This document shows, piece by piece, positions 24,189 through 35,425 of a stretch of DNA of 64,000 nt. Under the pieces are notes generated by a model, which did no database searches, was not told the DNA's origin, and saw only the letters and a program-made list of their open reading frames with translations. Made by a program: the position numbers and the translations under genes. This DNA comes from Coprinus comatus. Lineage: Eukaryota; Basidiomycota; Agaricomycetes; Agaricales; Agaricaceae. How positions within the stretch are numbered: the first letter of the stretch is position 1; each line of letters starts with the position of its first letter. Location: positions 62,001 to 126,000 of the forward strand of contig JAWPGT010000015.1 in the NCBI GenBank assembly GCA_034638255.1, given 5' to 3'.

Positions 24189-26014
24189 GGCACCCAACTA
24201 GCAAACTAACTCAGCAGGCTTGGGTCTACGTTTTATAAGTAATTGAGCGAGTCCCATGACCGGAGACTCGGGGAAGATCATTGCTTCTATCCTGTTAAAG
24301 CCCACAATTAACTATCTGAAGATGTCATTTATCCGGCATAGAAGCAGCCCATATGGTATACAGGTAAAACCGATAGTGTGGGAGACTAGGAGTTGATTGT
24401 ACTTGTTCGCACTGTTGGAGTTGAAGCGTTTTTGGTACCAGACCAGACTATCGTCGATGCCTTTATTTTAAGAAATTATGCCTAGTGGTATGGTACGTAT
24501 AGTACTCGGTGATGCTTTAGTTCCCTAATGATGTGCAATAGAACCCGAAGAAACATCTGACCACCTGATCGCTTCAACGAGATTGTTTAATACGGCAATG
24601 TGATTTTGATGAATTTTGGCAAGACTCCTAGATATATGTTTTATGCGCAGATATTGAGGCTCAATATCATTTCTAGGGCACCCAACTGTTGACCTAGTAA
24701 AGGCCAGTAAAGACGCCAAGAAGTTAGAATTGAAACAGACTCGGAGAGCTTACAAAAACAGACGTGAGTGTTCACACAATATTTAAATAACTTGGAGTGG
24801 GTAGGTCGGGTTGGGGTCGCCTAGCACATTGTGGTTTTCTGGTTTAAAAATGCCAAAAATAATTACATAGGGACTGAAGAAGACAGTGGCCAAGCACAAT
24901 ATACCCTTGGTAGTAATTATATACCCATGCAGTTGGATTATATATAGATATGAGTCATATACTTGGTCTGTAGTATGTCTGAATGTCGTACTGTAGGAAA
25001 CCAATTTGATCTACCAAGGTCCAAGACATGAATGCATGACCGATGGCCCAGATAAACACTTATGAAAATCAAGTGGTAAGTGTACAGTCGAAGTATTTTT
25101 GGAATTATTGCTCGAGTCCGACTCGGATTTGTGGTATTTTTCTTAGGGGGTCTTTGTTTTTCAGTGACTTCTCGAAGAAGGTTTGATTGTGATTCTGTAA
25201 AGCTGTTGTCTGTAGAAGTTTTTCATAAGTAATACCATCAAACTAAAAAAAAACAGAAGGGGAATGGAAGCACTTGAGGCGGTACTAACATGCATAGCCA
25301 TTTCTTGATACCCTACGGTATTTATTTATTATTTCTGTATCTTGTGTGTCAAGTCTGGTACTATTGTGTGATACAAACTCTCCATTTACTCGGTGTTCAT
25401 TAGGTAGTGCCCAAGAGAAAGAATTTTATGTTCAAGGTCTTTTCCATAAGTATCCGGGCACCCCTGAGGCAAATACAATTTCCTAATAAAAATAACTTCT
25501 ATGTACGTAGTTATCGTTAAAGCAAGATTTGATCAAATGATCAGCTAAAATGGCTCACCACAGCCCCCCCTTGTGATAGCTCATCGTTAATTGAAGTTAC
25601 TTGAAGCTGAAGTGCATTAAGCCAGGTGATTTCATCATAAACAACTTTTGTACCTACACGTGTTGCCAGTTTCCGAGTCAGTTTTATAGTTACTTGTTGG
25701 AGATAACTTCCCCAGATCAGTACTTGCAATTCGGCATTCGAACGGAATGTATGTATGCATATAAGTACTATACATGACTCAGTCAGTGTGCGTGCCCTCT
25801 CCTTCATTCCACCCACCATTGCACGAGTCACATCTACCTCACCGTGCTAAGTTCGGGTTTTTCACCTGCGTTGACTGTATTATCCTCTATACAGTCAGGA
25901 TCCGAACTTTATAACACCACTATCTCGCTTGGGACCTGCTGAATCAAAGGACCGGAGCAACTTGCCCAACACCCAATTACTTCAACTCGTGCTGAGGTTA
26001 CTTTTGGGATATAT
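24189..26014. other. Intergenic stretch
   Basis: Nothing certain over 1.8 kb. A minus-strand frame at 25541-25831 has a protein-like segment (SNAELQVLIWGSYLQQVTIK), possibly a relic exon, but no neighbouring exon or family could be recognised. Confidence 0.5.
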
Positions 26015-27726
26015 ATGTTGGATGCCACACCATACGACATCTTATCCGTGGTCCTTAAGTATCTCTCAAAAAACGATGTGGAGCAATTTTGTGGACTCTG
26101 TAAGAGTCTGCGTCAGTCGGGTTGGAAGCGAGGTTTGGAAAGGTAGTGATTGACAAACATGACCATGGGATGAAAATGTTAGTATGCAATATTCTTCGGT
26201 GAGTAACGTATAATCATGAGGGTTGCAAATTTGCTGACGTCTCCTATTTATTTATTTTCTATAATTTCATGATTTTTATCAACCTCCTCGGCAATCACCT
26301 TGCGGATGAATGTTGCGCTCTTCACGAACAGCCAAGATGACGTTAGGCAGAATGTTCGTCAGCTCACTGTCAACCCATGGCTTGTACCTCCTCGAACGGG
26401 TAGATGTATTAGCAGTCGAAGCGAGCGCGCATGGAATAAAGTCAACACATTCTTCAATCACAAATACATGGAGCAGGAAGCGCAGAAGAGGATTCAGAAG
26501 AGGATCAATAAGGACATTACTCGAGTGCTGGGAGCTTTCGAACATCTCGAAGGCGTCGAGGAGTATCAGATCTTATATGACGAACAAACCCGAAAGTATC
26601 ATCGACAATTCTACGATGCATTCCTAGCTCCGACACTCACCATGCTTGCACCCACATTACAAAAGTTGATGATCAAAGTTCCCTTCGAAGTTCTTCCAAA
26701 CTTGTCCTACGTCCATCTTCCCGTTTTGCGAGAATTGGATATTCATTTGTTCACTGGTGAAGCGCATATGGAAGCAATCAAATATGCATTTGATGGTTTC
26801 CTCGTTTTCATCCATAATGCTCGGATGATTGAACATCTCAGCATCACGGCCACATCATCATCGCGATACCTCGACCTTTCTCTCCTCATTGAACGTTTAG
26901 GTGTATTCCCCCACCTCCGGTCATTCCAACTCTCAATTCCTTTTAATGGAAGTCTTATTTCGTATCCTGAAGGCATTCATCAATATGTATTGGCGCCTCA
27001 TAGTAAGACGTTGGAGGTATTCAAACTTGGCACAAGCCGTCACGGCATACCGTCCACCAGCCTTCCTGCAGATTGTCGTTACTGGATCCAACGCATCCTT
27101 AATGCATCCCAAAACACTTCATTCCCCCGACTTCATAACGTGGAACTCCCTTTACGTCCTTTAAAAGAGTCTCTCCAAAGCTTTGCTCTTTTCCTCGAAT
27201 CGCGAGCTGTTGATCTCGAACATCTTTGTCTTAATGATAGAGATTTGTGCTATGAAGAGTTAAAGGAGCTGCTGGTTGCCCTGTGTCCTAGTAAGGCGTT
27301 CCCATCGGGTCAGAACTTCGTGTTGCGCCATTTGGAGGTCAAAGTACATGATCTTAATGTTCCACTTCTTTTATCCATCTCAGAGTGTTTTCCGAATTTG
27401 AAGACACTCGTATTGATATTCTTGGATGACATTACATGCCGCTTTGATGGACAGAAGGAGGGTTCTGTAGAGTTCAAACTCGTACGTGTTCCTAACTCCT
27501 AATCTGGTAATTTTACGTTTACTAACATGCAGTATATCTACAGAAAGAGTTTTGCAAAGACATGCTTCGTCACAAGGAGATGTTATCACAATGGCAACTC
27601 CAAACCCTTAACATATCCTCATCCTTGAAGTTAGCTAAGCCGCTCGTGAATTGTCTACAAGACAATTTGGCCGATTGTATTCCTCACTGCGCAATACACG
27701 TCGACCACTATCATTCATCTTACTGA
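26015..27726 (+). CDS. F-box / leucine-rich-type protein
   Basis: The first exon from ATG 26015 encodes a compact F-box: MLDATPYDILSVVLKYLSKN followed by DVEQFCGLCKSLRQSG. Such motifs bind Skp1 in SCF ubiquitin ligases and the rest of the protein selects the target. The main exon (about 26300-27481) carries irregular leucine-rich segments (VHLPVLRELDIHLF, LGVFPHLRSFQLSIPF, LESRAVDLEHLCLND, SECFPNLKTLVLIF). A good intron 27482..27543 joins it in phase to a last exon 27544..27726 ending SSYstop. The connection between the F-box exon and the main exon (26130-26320) is unclear; a tiny exon at about 26181-26196 followed by GTGAGT may be involved. These proteins form large, fast-changing families in agarics, so the target cannot be predicted. 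Confidence 0.7.
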
Positions 27727-28589
27727 TCACAATCTCTACCACGACACTTTTGCCTTGTGCAGATATTTTTATTTTTTCTAACGAATTATTACCTACGACG
27801 ATATTTGGGCTATTGGAAATTGGGATTTCTGAACAAGGCCTGTTTTTATGCTTTGGGCCCTTGGAATGTACTTTATTTTTAACCTTTACTTCTACTCTTT
27901 TTAATCCCTTTATCTGTAATCCTAGAATCTTTTGCTTACTGTTGTCAGGCACCAGTATCAACGCTATATTTGGGTTTTGTGTGGTACTTGTACAAGTACT
28001 ACTATCTACCACCTCTATAATGTAAACTCAAATTCAAGCTGTAACGGTCTCTTTCTGTACTTGCATCATCTGTTTTAGTTGTTTTTTAGCCTGTGTAATT
28101 CTAATTTTGAATTTGATAGTTGGGTACGAGTTTACAACACATTGAGAAAATTGAAATGTTGACACGTCCCGCGAGTCACGGAAAGTATTCTCCAAGTCTT
28201 TTGGTTGCTGACCCACAGCCAGTCACTGTCTGACCCTGCAGAATGATAGTATGAAGATATAACATGGCATGTTGTAATTGGATGGGTAAACATTTATTGA
28301 CTGATGTTATTAAAACGCCGTTAACGTTGCCCAAGGACGTAATAAACGCCCATCGTGGGATTTTTTTTTCCCACACCTCCGTACTCCAGTACACGCTCGC
28401 ATACACCCCAACGTAACGCTCAAACACGTCGCCCGCTTGCCTGATTACAGCCTCGCTTCACGAGACTGACCTGCCTGATACCAGTTCAAACTGGATACCG
28501 ACGACTCCAGCTCCCAACGACCTGAAACACGCTTACAGAAGCGACAGGCGTTGTCTGAAGTCAGTATTTCACTGTATAAACCCGCATAT
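27727..28589. other. Stretch between the F-box gene and the retrotransposon
   Basis: No supported gene. I compared it by eye with the 3' LTR at 34128-34438 and saw no matching 5' LTR. The last 150 bp may be the gag leader. Confidence 0.5.
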
Positions 28590-29919
28590 ATGCACTCATA
28601 CATAACCAACATGCAGGCTGAAGGCTCCGAGGGTTCCAAACCTTCGAAGACAAAAGCATCAGCTTCAAAGAAACCTCCTTCGAAAGGAAAGGGCAAAGGT
28701 AGTACCACCCTATCCACACTACCAATGCACTTACACTCGCACTCAGAACCTCTGGTTAACAAGCCAGAGACGCCAAAATTGGCACAAAAAACCACCCCTG
28801 CTAGACCACCACCACCACCTGTGGTCCGCCAGTCCATTTCCCACCCCTCCGTTCTACCTTCTATTTCCGAGCTTTCCTCATCTCAGGACTCTGCTAACGG
28901 ACAAGACCCTATTCTACCAGATCTCCAGAAGACGACCACCTCACGTACTACTGTCGAAGATCTCTCAGAAGCCTCCTCTGACGACCTCATCATGTCTGGT
29001 ATCACTGGCAACGGCTTGTCCTCTGTTCTACCTGTGGCTATCCCTGCGATCTCTGGTCAGAACATTACACTCCCTCAGCTCTTGAATTGGGAACAAGGAT
29101 GCATTGATTTCTTTGATCAACAACGAAAAGTCATTTCTGAAGAAACAAAGATTCGCTTGTCTATGCGTGGAATTGAATGTTTCCGTTCTCGTGCTTACTA
29201 TGAAATGGCTAAGGATGACGAGAAGTTCAACGAGCTCACCTTCAAAGTCTTTGCTTCTCGAACTCCGTACTATGCTCTTCACTGATCGTTGGCATGTCAA
29301 TCTGGCAATGGAAATCGAAGACATGAAGATGAAAGACAATGATTCCTTCAAAGTCTGGGTTGCTTCAGTACAAGTCAAAAACGCTCTGATCCGAGGTACT
29401 GCTAGCCACCTCAAAAGCGATGCTCTTAAGGTACTGTTCAAGCGCAACATGTGCAAATCCTTAACAAGGGCTCTGGAACACAAGGAAGGTTTAGATGCAA
29501 AACCACTCTCGGAATGGCTTGACATAGTTGCAAAAACGGACCTTAAACGACGCAACACCATCCAGGAATTGCAGGACCAAGCAGCCAAGGCAGGTACCAA
29601 GAGACCAGCCCCATCATCTTCCAATACAACCTCGCAATCGCACACATCTGCTTCGCGTTCCACGCTCACAAAGGATCAAATGCCTCGCCGTCTCCATGCA
29701 GAAGAGTGGGGTATTTTACGCAAGTATTCTGGATGCACAGGCTGTCGTATTCCCCTTGTCACCCATTTCCATACCGACTGCAAGAATCCTTGCACCAAGG
29801 GCACTGAACCTGACGTAAAGATGCCTTCTAAGGCAGATATAGAGAAATTCTATAAGTCGATTGGTAAAGAAATTCCTGATCCTAATGAACCGCTTACCAG
29901 TTCGCCCAGATCGCACTGA
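28590..29919 (+). pseudogene. Retrotransposon Gag, frameshifted
   Basis: The frame opens at ATG 28590 (or 28611) with a Lys/Ser/Pro-rich head, then a helical capsid-like part (LPQLLNWEQGCIDFFDQQRK). Near 29255-29270 (CTTTGCTTCTCG) this frame is lost and runs to a stop at 29285. Coding sense continues in the +1 frame with ELRTMLFTDRWHVNLAMEIE through to the stop at 29917-29919. The C-terminal half has a Cys/His cluster (CTGCR..HFHTDC) like a degenerate zinc knuckle. The gag end overlaps the start of the pol frame by 59 nt, again +1, which is a common programmed frameshift layout in Ty3-like elements. The internal shift within capsid is more likely damage than programming. Confidence 0.7.
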
Positions 29920-32900
29920 CCGCAAACGTCCACGCACTTCAAACACGAGGACTATTGCGTCCATCACACCGGCTACCTTCATTACTCCGCTTCCCGAATC
30001 CCCTGTCACACCCGATACGTCTGTCGTTACAGCTTCCATTGTTGAAGAATCGGACACAAGCGGAGACCTTATACTAGCCTCTATCGACGCTGGGAACACA
30101 AGTGTTGAAAGCAATGCATGTATGACATCCCCGTTAATGTATTGGAATTGTTCACTGTCTAACAATGATAACACCACAGAAACGGCAGCCTTAATTGACA
30201 GCGGAGCATTCCTTGTTCTTATCCGACCTGACCTTGTAGACCAATTACAGTTAAAGCGTTACCACCTTCATGACCCCATAAAAATTCGTAGCGCTACCTC
30301 ACAGAAACAATTATTAAATACTTTTGTAAAAATCCGCCTGTCTTCAATTGATAAAACATTTACTTCTCAAATGATACATGCAATCATATGTGAAAACTTA
30401 GCAAACCCTCTTATCCTCGGAATGCCCTTTTTAGCACGAAATGGCATAGTCGTGGATGCTGAAGAGGGAACAGCAATAGTGAAAAAGACTAAGTACTCAT
30501 TACAAGTCTCTCCAGCACCAGAACCATCTCCCAAAATTTCTCGCGAAACGCTAACTTCACCAAAACAAACCAGACAAAAAGACAGAATCATTGCTTCTAC
30601 TACACAACGTTATCGAATAAAGTTACTACAACAAATTAAAGAAGAGCTAAGAGACAGAAAAAGATTCACAGATGCCGAATATTCCATTGATGCCATGGCA
30701 GCATCTATAGTTACATCTGCAATCAGACAACGTATTACCAACATTATATCCGAAGAACACTTGCAAGCTAAAGAAGCTGAAGTAATAAAAGACCATTTGC
30801 GTGTTTTTGCAGACATCCCACATGTATCAAAATTGCCTAACGACATCACGGCACAAATAAACCTTAGAGATCCAACACAATCCATAAAACCAAAATCTTA
30901 TCAAGCTCCACGTCGTTATAGACAAGCTTGGAAAACTTTACTGGACCAACATCTAGAATCCGGCCGAATTAGACCATCATCCTCAGAAAATGCATCACCA
31001 GCTTTTATTATACCAAAAGGTGATCCTACAGCCTTACCCAGATGGGTAAACGATTACAGAGAGCTAAATAAAAACACAATCCCTGATAACTACCCATTAC
31101 CTCGAGTTGATGATATTCTGACAGACGTTGCGAAAGGAAAAATTTGGGGTTCAATAGATATGACCAATGCCTTCTTCCAAACAAAAATGAAACCTGCAGA
31201 CATCCCTTTAACGGCAGTCACAACACCTTTCGGGCTTTATGAATGGTGTGTTATGCCAATGGGCCTCAGGAACGCACCAGCAATTCATCAGAGAAGAATT
31301 AATAATGCCCTGCGTGAATATATTGGTAAGATATGTCATGTATATATTGATGACATCATCATCTGGGCAGATGATGTTCCTGAGTTCGAACGCAATGCAC
31401 GCCTCATTTTTGCAGCACTCGAAGAAGCTGGGCTATACTGTAATTTGAAAAAGACAAAGTTATTTCACACCTCACTTGAATTTCTGGGCCATCGAATCAG
31501 CCAAAAAGGTATAGAGGCTGACCAAGAAAAAATTGAGAAAATCATTGATTGGCCTGTCCCAGAAAGTGCGAAGGATGTCCGAAAATTTTTGGGAATTGTG
31601 AGATACATTGCTGCATTCCTCCCAAACCTCGCCACACACACACATGTTTTAACTAAATTAACGGAAAAAGAATGTGACTACAATTGGCCTGGGTGGACAT
31701 CAAAACACCAACATGCATTTGAACAAATCAAGCAGATCGTCACGAGCAGTGACTGCTTAACAGTCATAGATCATGAAAAGATGCCAGAGTATAAGGTTTT
31801 CGTAACCACAGATGCCTCAGATGTTCGAAGTGGTGCAGTACTTAGTTTTGGTAAAGACTGGGAAACAGCCAGACCAGTTGCCTTTGATTCAAAGACGTTC
31901 AAGAAGGCTGAGTTAAACTATCCTGTACACGAAAAAGAATTATTTGCAATTGTACGAGCTCTAGAAAAATGGAGAGTGGATCTACTGGGCATTCCGTTTA
32001 CAGTAGTAACCGACCACAAGACTCTAGAATGTTTCCAATCTCAAAAACATTTGTCACGAAGACAGGCACGCTGGATGGAATTCATGCAACAGTATGACTT
32101 CCACATTGTATATGTCAAAGGAGAAGATAATAGTGCTGCTGACGCACTCTCCCGAACAAACTTTACAGAATGTGAATACGAGAGCGAGGCAACACACATT
32201 TCACATTACGACAGGATGGACGAGCTTGACATTCAGGTGTGCTCCATCATACAAGACACTGACCAGGAACCAAGGCGTTGGATAAAATGCCTACTAAATG
32301 AAAAGAAATTATCACAAGTTTGCCCACCAGAACAACCAGAATCAAACATTAATTCAGTACTCACAGTCACCAATGATGAGTTACTACAATGTATACAAGA
32401 AGGGTACAAATCAGACGATTTTTGCCGAAAGGTATTGGAAAACCTGCCATCCTTAAAGGAATATGAACTGCAAGGAAACCTCTTGTTTTACAATGGAAGA
32501 TTGGTCATCCCCAAAGCTGGTAACATCAGGGAAACATTATTTGGCCTGACACACGATGCATTAGGACACTTCGGCTTCGACAAATGTTATGCTGCATTAC
32601 GAGATTCATATTACTGGCCTAACATGAGGCTGGACCTTGAAAATATGTACATCCCATCATGTCCCGACTGCCAACGTAATAAATCATTAACAACAAAACC
32701 ATATGGTCCACTCCATCCTCTCTCAGTTCCAGGAGAACGCTTCTCCGCCATTGCAATGGACTTTGTGGGTCCCTTACCAGAAGAGGAGGGTCACAATATG
32801 ATAATGACAATCACAGACAGACTGGGTGCAGACATTCGCTTAATTCCTACTAAAATGACTGCAACAGCAGAAGAAACAGCTGAATTATTTTTCCAACACT

Positions 32901-33847
32901 GGTATTGTGAAAATGGACTACCTACAGAAATTGTGTCAGATCGTGACAAATTGTTCATATCAACCTTCTGGAAGAAACTACATGAGTTGACAGGTATTAA
33001 ATTAAAAATGTCAACTTCGTACCACCCAGAAACAGATGGATCCAGTGAAAGGACAAACAAAACAATGAATCAAGCTCTGCGATTCCATGTAGACCAGCAA
33101 CAACATGGATGGATAAAAGCACTCCCATTTATACGTTTTGCAATGATGAATACAACAAACGCATCAACGGGCTTATCAGGTTTCCAACTCAGAATGGGAC
33201 ATTCTCCACGATTAATTCCACCTATCAGTTATATGAGTACAGATGCACCAGCAGGCAATCATGAACAATTTATACAACATCTCCAGACCTTGACAGCTAC
33301 AGCACAAGATAATCTTGCAAAGGCAAAAGTAACACAAACAGTACAGTCCAACAAACATCGGGATGTACGATTCCCCTTCCAAGTAGGTGCTCGAGCCTTA
33401 ATCCTTTCGGACCTCAGAAACACAGAGCACCAAGCAGAAGGATCGAGAATAGGTACAAAATTACGACCAGTCCGTGATGGGCCATTCCCAATAGTGGAGG
33501 TCGATGATGAACACTTTGTAGTTACCCTGAATGTACCCACATTACAAGGGGGAACTACACACCGGAAATATCATGCCTCATTGGTCCGACCATTCATCGA
33601 AAATGATGACTTGTTGTTCCCATCACGATCCACAGTACCACCAGCACCTGTATTAATGCCAAATGGAATCTATGAGCATTTCATAGAACGGATTATTGCA
33701 CGAAAAGCTATTGGTCGTGGCTACAAGTACCTTGTTAAGTGGCAAGGATGTCCTGATAACGAAAATGAATGGCTGTCCTGGGCTGAAATTGCTGATTGCA
33801 AAGCATTAGATGTGTTTCTCGCGAGCATTGGAGAAACAAAGGCTTAA
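29861..33847 (+). CDS. Retrotransposon Pol polyprotein with chromodomain
   Basis: A 1328-codon uninterrupted frame, +1 relative to the gag end, so it is probably translated by ribosomal frameshifting; the ATG at the start of the frame need not be used. Domains in order: aspartic protease with ALIDSGAF (catalytic Asp about 113); reverse transcriptase with YRELNKNTIPDNYPLPRVDD and the YIDD box (about 494-497); RNase H with TTDASDVRSGAVLS and TDHKTLE; integrase with a HHCC zinc part (HDALGHFG..CPDCQ), the core Asp residues in AMDFVGPL and IVSDRD and the Glu in the YHPETDGSSER region; and a C-terminal chromodomain (about 1270-1323) with KYLVKWQGCPDNENEWLSW. All expected catalytic residues appear present, which suggests young age. 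Confidence 0.9.
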   Translation: MVKKFLILMNRLPVRPDRTDRKRPRTSNTRTIASITPATFITPLPESPVTPDTSVVTASIVEESDTSGDLILASIDAGNTSVESNACMTSPLMYWNCSLSNNDNTTETAALIDSGAFLVLIRPDLVDQLQLKRYHLHDPIKIRSATSQKQLLNTFVKIRLSSIDKTFTSQMIHAIICENLANPLILGMPFLARNGIVVDAEEGTAIVKKTKYSLQVSPAPEPSPKISRETLTSPKQTRQKDRIIASTTQRYRIKLLQQIKEELRDRKRFTDAEYSIDAMAASIVTSAIRQRITNIISEEHLQAKEAEVIKDHLRVFADIPHVSKLPNDITAQINLRDPTQSIKPKSYQAPRRYRQAWKTLLDQHLESGRIRPSSSENASPAFIIPKGDPTALPRWVNDYRELNKNTIPDNYPLPRVDDILTDVAKGKIWGSIDMTNAFFQTKMKPADIPLTAVTTPFGLYEWCVMPMGLRNAPAIHQRRINNALREYIGKICHVYIDDIIIWADDVPEFERNARLIFAALEEAGLYCNLKKTKLFHTSLEFLGHRISQKGIEADQEKIEKIIDWPVPESAKDVRKFLGIVRYIAAFLPNLATHTHVLTKLTEKECDYNWPGWTSKHQHAFEQIKQIVTSSDCLTVIDHEKMPEYKVFVTTDASDVRSGAVLSFGKDWETARPVAFDSKTFKKAELNYPVHEKELFAIVRALEKWRVDLLGIPFTVVTDHKTLECFQSQKHLSRRQARWMEFMQQYDFHIVYVKGEDNSAADALSRTNFTECEYESEATHISHYDRMDELDIQVCSIIQDTDQEPRRWIKCLLNEKKLSQVCPPEQPESNINSVLTVTNDELLQCIQEGYKSDDFCRKVLENLPSLKEYELQGNLLFYNGRLVIPKAGNIRETLFGLTHDALGHFGFDKCYAALRDSYYWPNMRLDLENMYIPSCPDCQRNKSLTTKPYGPLHPLSVPGERFSAIAMDFVGPLPEEEGHNMIMTITDRLGADIRLIPTKMTATAEETAELFFQHWYCENGLPTEIVSDRDKLFISTFWKKLHELTGIKLKMSTSYHPETDGSSERTNKTMNQALRFHVDQQQHGWIKALPFIRFAMMNTTNASTGLSGFQLRMGHSPRLIPPISYMSTDAPAGNHEQFIQHLQTLTATAQDNLAKAKVTQTVQSNKHRDVRFPFQVGARALILSDLRNTEHQAEGSRIGTKLRPVRDGPFPIVEVDDEHFVVTLNVPTLQGGTTHRKYHASLVRPFIENDDLLFPSRSTVPPAPVLMPNGIYEHFIERIIARKAIGRGYKYLVKWQGCPDNENEWLSWAEIADCKALDVFLASIGETKA

Positions 33848-34113
33848 AAGTGATAAGATTGTAAACGGGGGCTACCCCACGCAACGTTAGGAGTAGTTTT
33901 CCTTTTTTTTCTTTCTTTCCTTTTTTTAGTCTACCTTTCTCTTTGCCCGCGGTAGCTTTTTCCCACAGGGTTTTTTAATGCACCCGTGCGTGGATTGTAG
34001 TGGCATGTATAGATATTTTCTTCTTATTGGTTGTCACACATTTTTTCTTCTTTTTCTCTTTCTTTCTTCCTCTCATTTTCCTTTTTCTTGCGATACCCAT
34101 ACCAGAATTTTTT

Positions 34114-34127
34114 AAAGGGGGGAAGAG
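34114..34127 (+). other. Polypurine tract
   Basis: AAAGGGGGGAAGAG sits directly before the TG that opens the 3' LTR, the normal primer site for plus-strand DNA synthesis. Confidence 0.85.
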
Positions 34128-34438
34128 TGTAAACAGTTACACACCTACCACGTCACCTAGTGACATCATAGACCCAAGAACTAACGCATACTGCATATAA
34201 CGACTAAAAATACTGACATAAACAGGTATATAAGATGGGACCCTCCCCATCTTATAGGACATCGTTCCCTTCCCGCTTCCCTCACGTCCTCATATTATTA
34301 CTTGTACCTTACTGTGCGCACTCTCAATCTTTAATATAGTAACTTCGTGGCCGTTACCTTGGACCTTCGTGAGTTATTATATTTGTTCATCTTCAGTGAG
34401 CCATCCCGGCTTTCACTGATAGAAGGAATATAAGTACA
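34128..34438 (+). repeat. 3' LTR of the chromovirus
   Basis: It begins TGTAAACAGTTACA after the polypurine tract and most likely ends ...AAGTACA, a TG..CA pair with short inverted ends, giving 311 bp. It contains a TATA-like GTATATAAG at 34226-34234. The right border is inferred because no second LTR is available for comparison. Confidence 0.7.
34230..34255. promoter_or_regulatory. Hairpin next to the TATA-like box of the LTR
   Basis: ATAAGATGGG (34230-34239) and CCCATCTTAT (34246-34255) are perfect 10-bp inverted arms around a 6-nt loop. It overlaps the end of the TATA-like GTATATAAG, so it would lie at or just before the transcript start. Confidence 0.5.
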
Positions 34439-34471
34439 TAGAATTCGCGAATCACAGGGCACTATCCAACA

Positions 34472-35425
34472 CTAATCATAGAATACTAGAGCCCTAACCT
34501 CAATGGATTCTCGAAGTGGTGATCCTTCTGGGGTAGTTGGGTCTTCGAAAGCAGTATGTGGGGTAAAGATGGCAACACTGCCATCCTGAATGGAATCAAA
34601 ACTGTCGTCATTCAAGTCAGTTTTTGCCACATCCAAACACTTTCATGTGGGACCTACCATTTAATTAGCACAATTTCATCTGGAGTCATTCCACGAAGGT
34701 ATATCCAACGATGGTTTGTGTTATGCCTGATAGACATAGTCTCCCCTTCACGATCGGGGTAAACGAGTGCTACAGGGAACGTATCATGTTTGTGGTCCAC
34801 AGTCCTGTAGTCACAAAGCGCAAGGGGTAGGTCATATGCCGGGTTTCCAATTGGTCGCCATAGGTTGATGATCTGAAATCGTCGGCGAAGCAAAGAAGGT
34901 GCGTCTTCTGCAGGAAGATGTCGATGGACACGGGCAATAGATGAAGCGGCCGTTTGATCAATGTGGGCTTGAAAAAGAGGATGACGCTTTTCTGGAGTGT
35001 CCTCCTTATCTTCTGGACGATGTTGCCGACGAGCTGTGGAGGTATGAATTAGATTGTCAGGACTCGATGTAGATAGTGGGGGGCATACTATTGTCAAATA
35101 ATACCACCCGGCTAGCTCCGGTAAGCTCTTTGATAAGCTCTATAGTCTCTACGTAATATTCCTCTTGAACCTTCTTTTCATCTCGAAACTCAGTGAAATT
35201 TGTTGGACGATTGTAAAACTGAAAGCCAGTGGTATCAAGGGAGTAATTATGTTCCTTTCCGCGCACATTTTCTACAGGTACTTCGTGTGTTACGCTAGTG
35301 AGGTTGGTTTTTTTCCCTTCAGGACCACCGTTAATGTTTTGGTACGCTCGTGAGTTATCCGCAGGTGGTTCATTGAACGTAAGTCTTGCAGTAACAACAT
35401 TGTGGGTAGATGTGTCGACAGCCAT
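34472..35425 (-). CDS. CmcJ/AsaB/GA4-desaturase-like oxidoreductase
   Basis: Three exons in phase, complement(join(34472..34601, 34658..35033, 35089..35425)), encode 280 residues, the usual size. Family features are an N-terminal VTARLTFNEPPADN, HNYSLDTTGFQFY, a QAHIDQTAASSIARVHRHLP block with the conserved HxD-type residues, FQIINLWRPIGNPAYDLPLALCD, and a terminal RESIEVRALVFYD. Relatives include the 7-alpha-cephem methoxylation protein CmcJ and the aspergillic-acid enzyme AsaB, which act on specialised metabolites; the chemistry of most fungal members is unproven. It stands alone between the chromovirus LTR (33 bp beyond its stop) and P450 copy B, which is divergently oriented. Coding sequence appears intact. 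The substrate cannot be inferred. Confidence 0.85.

Larger units (their letters stand above)
28590..34438 (+). mobile_element. Ty3/gypsy chromovirus-type LTR retrotransposon lacking a visible 5' LTR
   Basis: The order gag, protease, reverse transcriptase, RNase H, integrase, chromodomain is that of Ty3/gypsy chromoviruses, which use the chromodomain to target chromatin. A polypurine tract and a 311-bp 3' LTR follow pol. No second LTR copy is recognisable upstream of gag, so the 5' end is truncated, replaced or diverged; its exact left border is therefore unknown and set here at the gag start. pol is fully open while gag carries a frameshift. Confidence 0.85.

Noticed and set aside
27635..28012. 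Two opposite open frames just after the F-box gene
   Set aside because: They mirror each other on both strands, overlap the last F-box exon, and show no family features or splice partners.
29255..29285. Programmed frameshift inside Gag
   Set aside because: The shift falls within the capsid-like part rather than at the gag-pol border, where a separate +1 overlap already exists; damage is simpler.
29028..29669. 213-codon antisense frame in gag
   Set aside because: Antisense to recognisable Gag sequence and without its own motifs.
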